Both the position numbers and the translations under genes were made by a program. From assembly GCA_023544645.1 (NCBI GenBank), contig JAMJFO010000001.1, positions 1-64,000 on the forward strand: a DNA stretch of 64,000 nt. The letters are read 5' to 3'. The DNA is from Desulfobulbaceae bacterium (GTDB lineage Bacteria > Desulfobacterota > Desulfobulbia > Desulfobulbales > Desulfobulbaceae). This document shows, piece after piece, positions 62,656-64,000 of this stretch (positions are counted from its first letter, which is position 1; each line of letters opens with the position of its first letter). Below the pieces are notes generated by a model. That model saw only the letters and a program-made list of their open reading frames with translations. It made no database searches and was not told the DNA's origin.

Positions 62656-62769
62656 TTATGACCCGAACAGTTCTTTTTTCAGTTCATCTATGCCGATGCG
62701 CTCCAGGAACCTGGCGCTGCGGGTCTTGAATTGTGCCTTGCTCTGATAGAAACTAAGACATTTTTTCAT
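62656..62769 (-). pseudogene. Fragment resembling the C-terminus of a nitrite/sulfite reductase
   Basis: A 37-codon frame (40 with an in-frame GTG at 62778) whose product has FYQSKAQFKTRSARFLERIG then IDELKKELF. The pattern TxRFxERIG near a C-terminus is typical of siroheme nitrite/sulfite reductase ends. An in-frame stop lies just upstream and no other part of such an enzyme is present, so this may be the remnant of a deleted gene beside hcp. A small free-standing protein is the alternative. Confidence 0.4.
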
Positions 62770-62884
62770 CAGCGCCACTGTTTCTCAATCATGTTTCCTG
62801 CGGTTGTTCCCGTTTTTCCCGAACTGTCGGGAAGGCGGCAGCCAGGCCGGAAGGCCCGGCCGCCACCTGAGGGGGCTTGGGTTA

Positions 62885-64000
62885 TCAGGCTGCAAGAATG
62901 GTTGCCAGGTCTTCCTCCGGTGTTTCCGCCACCGGTTTGATGGCAAAGTTGTCCACCAGGACCTGGAGTACTGCCGGAGTAATAAATGCCGGCAGGGAAG
63001 GTCCGAGGCGGATGTCCTTGATTCCCAGGTGGAGCAGGGTGAGCAGAATGGCTACTGCTTTCTGTTCATACCAGGAAAGGATCATGGACAGGGGCAGGTC
63101 ATTAACATCGCATTCAAAGGCATCTGCCAGGGCCGCGGCGATTTTGATGGCCGAGTAGGCATCGTTGCACTGGCCCACATCAAGAAGGCGCGGAATGCCG
63201 CCGATGTCTCCGAGGTCCTTGTCAAAGAAACGAAACTTTCCGCAGGCAAGGGTCAGGACCATGCAGTCCTGCGGCACCTGCTCGACAAATTTGGTGTAGT
63301 AGTCGCGGCCGGGCTTGGCGCCGTCACAACCGCCGACCAGGAAAAAGTGCCGGATCGCCTTTGACTTCACCGCATCAATAACCTTGTCGGCTACACTGAG
63401 AACGGTGTTGCGGCCAAAGCCGACCATGACCGATCCATTGTCAACATCATCGGTAAAACCTTCCATGGCCAGGGCCTTTTCAATGACCGGGGTATAATCC
63501 TTGTTGGTGATATGTTTACAACCGGGCCAACCGACCAGGCCATTGGTGAAGACGCGGTCCTTGTAGGAATCCTGCGGTTTCTGGATACAGTTGGTCGTGA
63601 ACAGCACCGGTCCGGGAAAGTTGGGGAATTCCTTGTGCTGGTTCTGCCAGGCAGTCCCGAAATGTCCGTAGAAATGGTTGTATTTTTTCAACTCAGGATA
63701 GGCATGGGCCGGCAGCATCTCGCCATGGGTGTAGATGTCGATCCCTTTGCCCTCGGTCTGCTCCAGGAGCAGCTGCAGATCCTTCAGGTCGTGGCCGCTG
63801 ATCAGGATGCATTTGTTCTTCCGGTGGCCAAGGGGTACGGATGTCGGCTGCGGATGGCCATAGGTGCCGGTGTTGCCCGCGTCAAGAAGCTCCATGGTCC
63901 GCAGATTGATCTCGCCCGCCTTGAGGGCGGCGGCGACGCAGTCGTCGACGCTCAATCCCCTGGCCATCAGGGCAACAAGGGCGTCGTAAATGAAACCGGC
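62885..64000 (-). CDS. hcp: Hybrid cluster protein (hydroxylamine reductase), partial
   Basis: The C-terminal ~371 residues of Hcp; the reading frame continues past the window edge. LISGHDLKDLQLLLEQTEGK, HGEMLPAHAYPELKKY, FTTNCIQKPQDSYKDRVFT and GWPGCKHI contain His, Glu and Cys ligands of the 4Fe-2S-2O hybrid cluster. VMVGFGRNTVLSVADKVID and ILSWYEQKAVAILLTLL are also typical. Hcp reduces NO or hydroxylamine and protects from nitrosative stress. No reductase gene (hcr) is visible. Downstream lies the nitrite/sulfite-reductase-like fragment. Confidence 0.95.
   Translation of the reverse strand, partial: AGFIYDALVALMARGLSVDDCVAAALKAGEINLRTMELLDAGNTGTYGHPQPTSVPLGHRKNKCILISGHDLKDLQLLLEQTEGKGIDIYTHGEMLPAHAYPELKKYNHFYGHFGTAWQNQHKEFPNFPGPVLFTTNCIQKPQDSYKDRVFTNGLVGWPGCKHITNKDYTPVIEKALAMEGFTDDVDNGSVMVGFGRNTVLSVADKVIDAVKSKAIRHFFLVGGCDGAKPGRDYYTKFVEQVPQDCMVLTLACGKFRFFDKDLGDIGGIPRLLDVGQCNDAYSAIKIAAALADAFECDVNDLPLSMILSWYEQKAVAILLTLLHLGIKDIRLGPSLPAFITPAVLQVLVDNFAIKPVAETPEEDLATILAA

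Overview
This is about 64 kb of ordinary, densely coded bacterial chromosome (roughly 55% G+C by eye). It carries no rRNA, tRNA, CRISPR array, phage or transposase gene that I can see. The gene mix suggests a deltaproteobacterial anaerobe (Desulfobacterota, perhaps Desulfobulbales-like): a NapC-type multihaem cytochrome with small c-type cytochromes, a TAXI-type TRAP transporter, hybrid cluster protein, a ferredoxin-like protein, a KamA-type radical SAM enzyme, RegB/RegA-like and GlrK/GlrR-like two-component systems, and a sxtI/J/K-like trio. The taxonomic assignment is an inference.

Layout. 0.1-2.4 kb: a PatB/MalY aminotransferase and a thioredoxin-reductase-like flavoprotein. 2.5-15.8 kb: a long plus-strand operon for trehalose and alpha-glucan metabolism (TreZ, a MalQ-TreY fusion, a DUF5752 protein, TreT), running on into a DUF2868/DUF3482 membrane GTPase pair, a small hypothetical protein and an alpha/beta hydrolase. 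15.8-20 kb (minus strand): a fused HisH-HisF, then a carbamoyltransferase with SxtJ-like and DUF5989 membrane proteins. 20-29 kb: nucleotidyltransferase, FtsH, multihaem cytochrome, monohaem cytochrome, KamA-family enzyme, malic enzyme. 28.4-32.5 kb: TAXI-TRAP solute receptor, fused permease and a universal stress protein. 32.6-36 kb: a GlrK-QseG-GlrR cassette, followed by a sigma-54-type promoter and a cell-envelope set at 36.3-41.2 kb (secreted FN3-like protein, LapG-like protease, MltB and Bax-type murein hydrolases, polysaccharide deacetylase).

41.3-54.9 kb is the most unusual part. A periplasmic beta-propeller protein with several histidines and a C-terminal haem motif is surrounded by two MacB/LolD-type ABC transporters, a TlpA-like thioredoxin, two NosL-type copper-binding proteins, a cysteine-bearing polytopic membrane protein, a RegB/RegA-like redox two-component system, and an ArsR/CadC-type regulator paired with a Cu/Zn efflux permease. 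Two divergent promoter regions in this island share a TGTGGTA half-site and longer identical words. I read it as a possible copper (or haem/copper) redox-protein system with its own maturation, sensing and metal-efflux genes; this is a hypothesis.

55-64 kb: FeoA; a leucine-rich leader peptide with a terminator/antiterminator in front of leuA; an MFS transporter; a CSLREA-type beta-helix protein; a small zinc-ribbon-like protein; a small membrane protein; a ferredoxin-like protein with an HD hydrolase; a fragment resembling the end of a nitrite/sulfite reductase; and the 3' part of hcp, which runs off the window. Three diverged copies of a ~170 bp intergenic repeat lie at 24.5, 46.1 and 60.4 kb.
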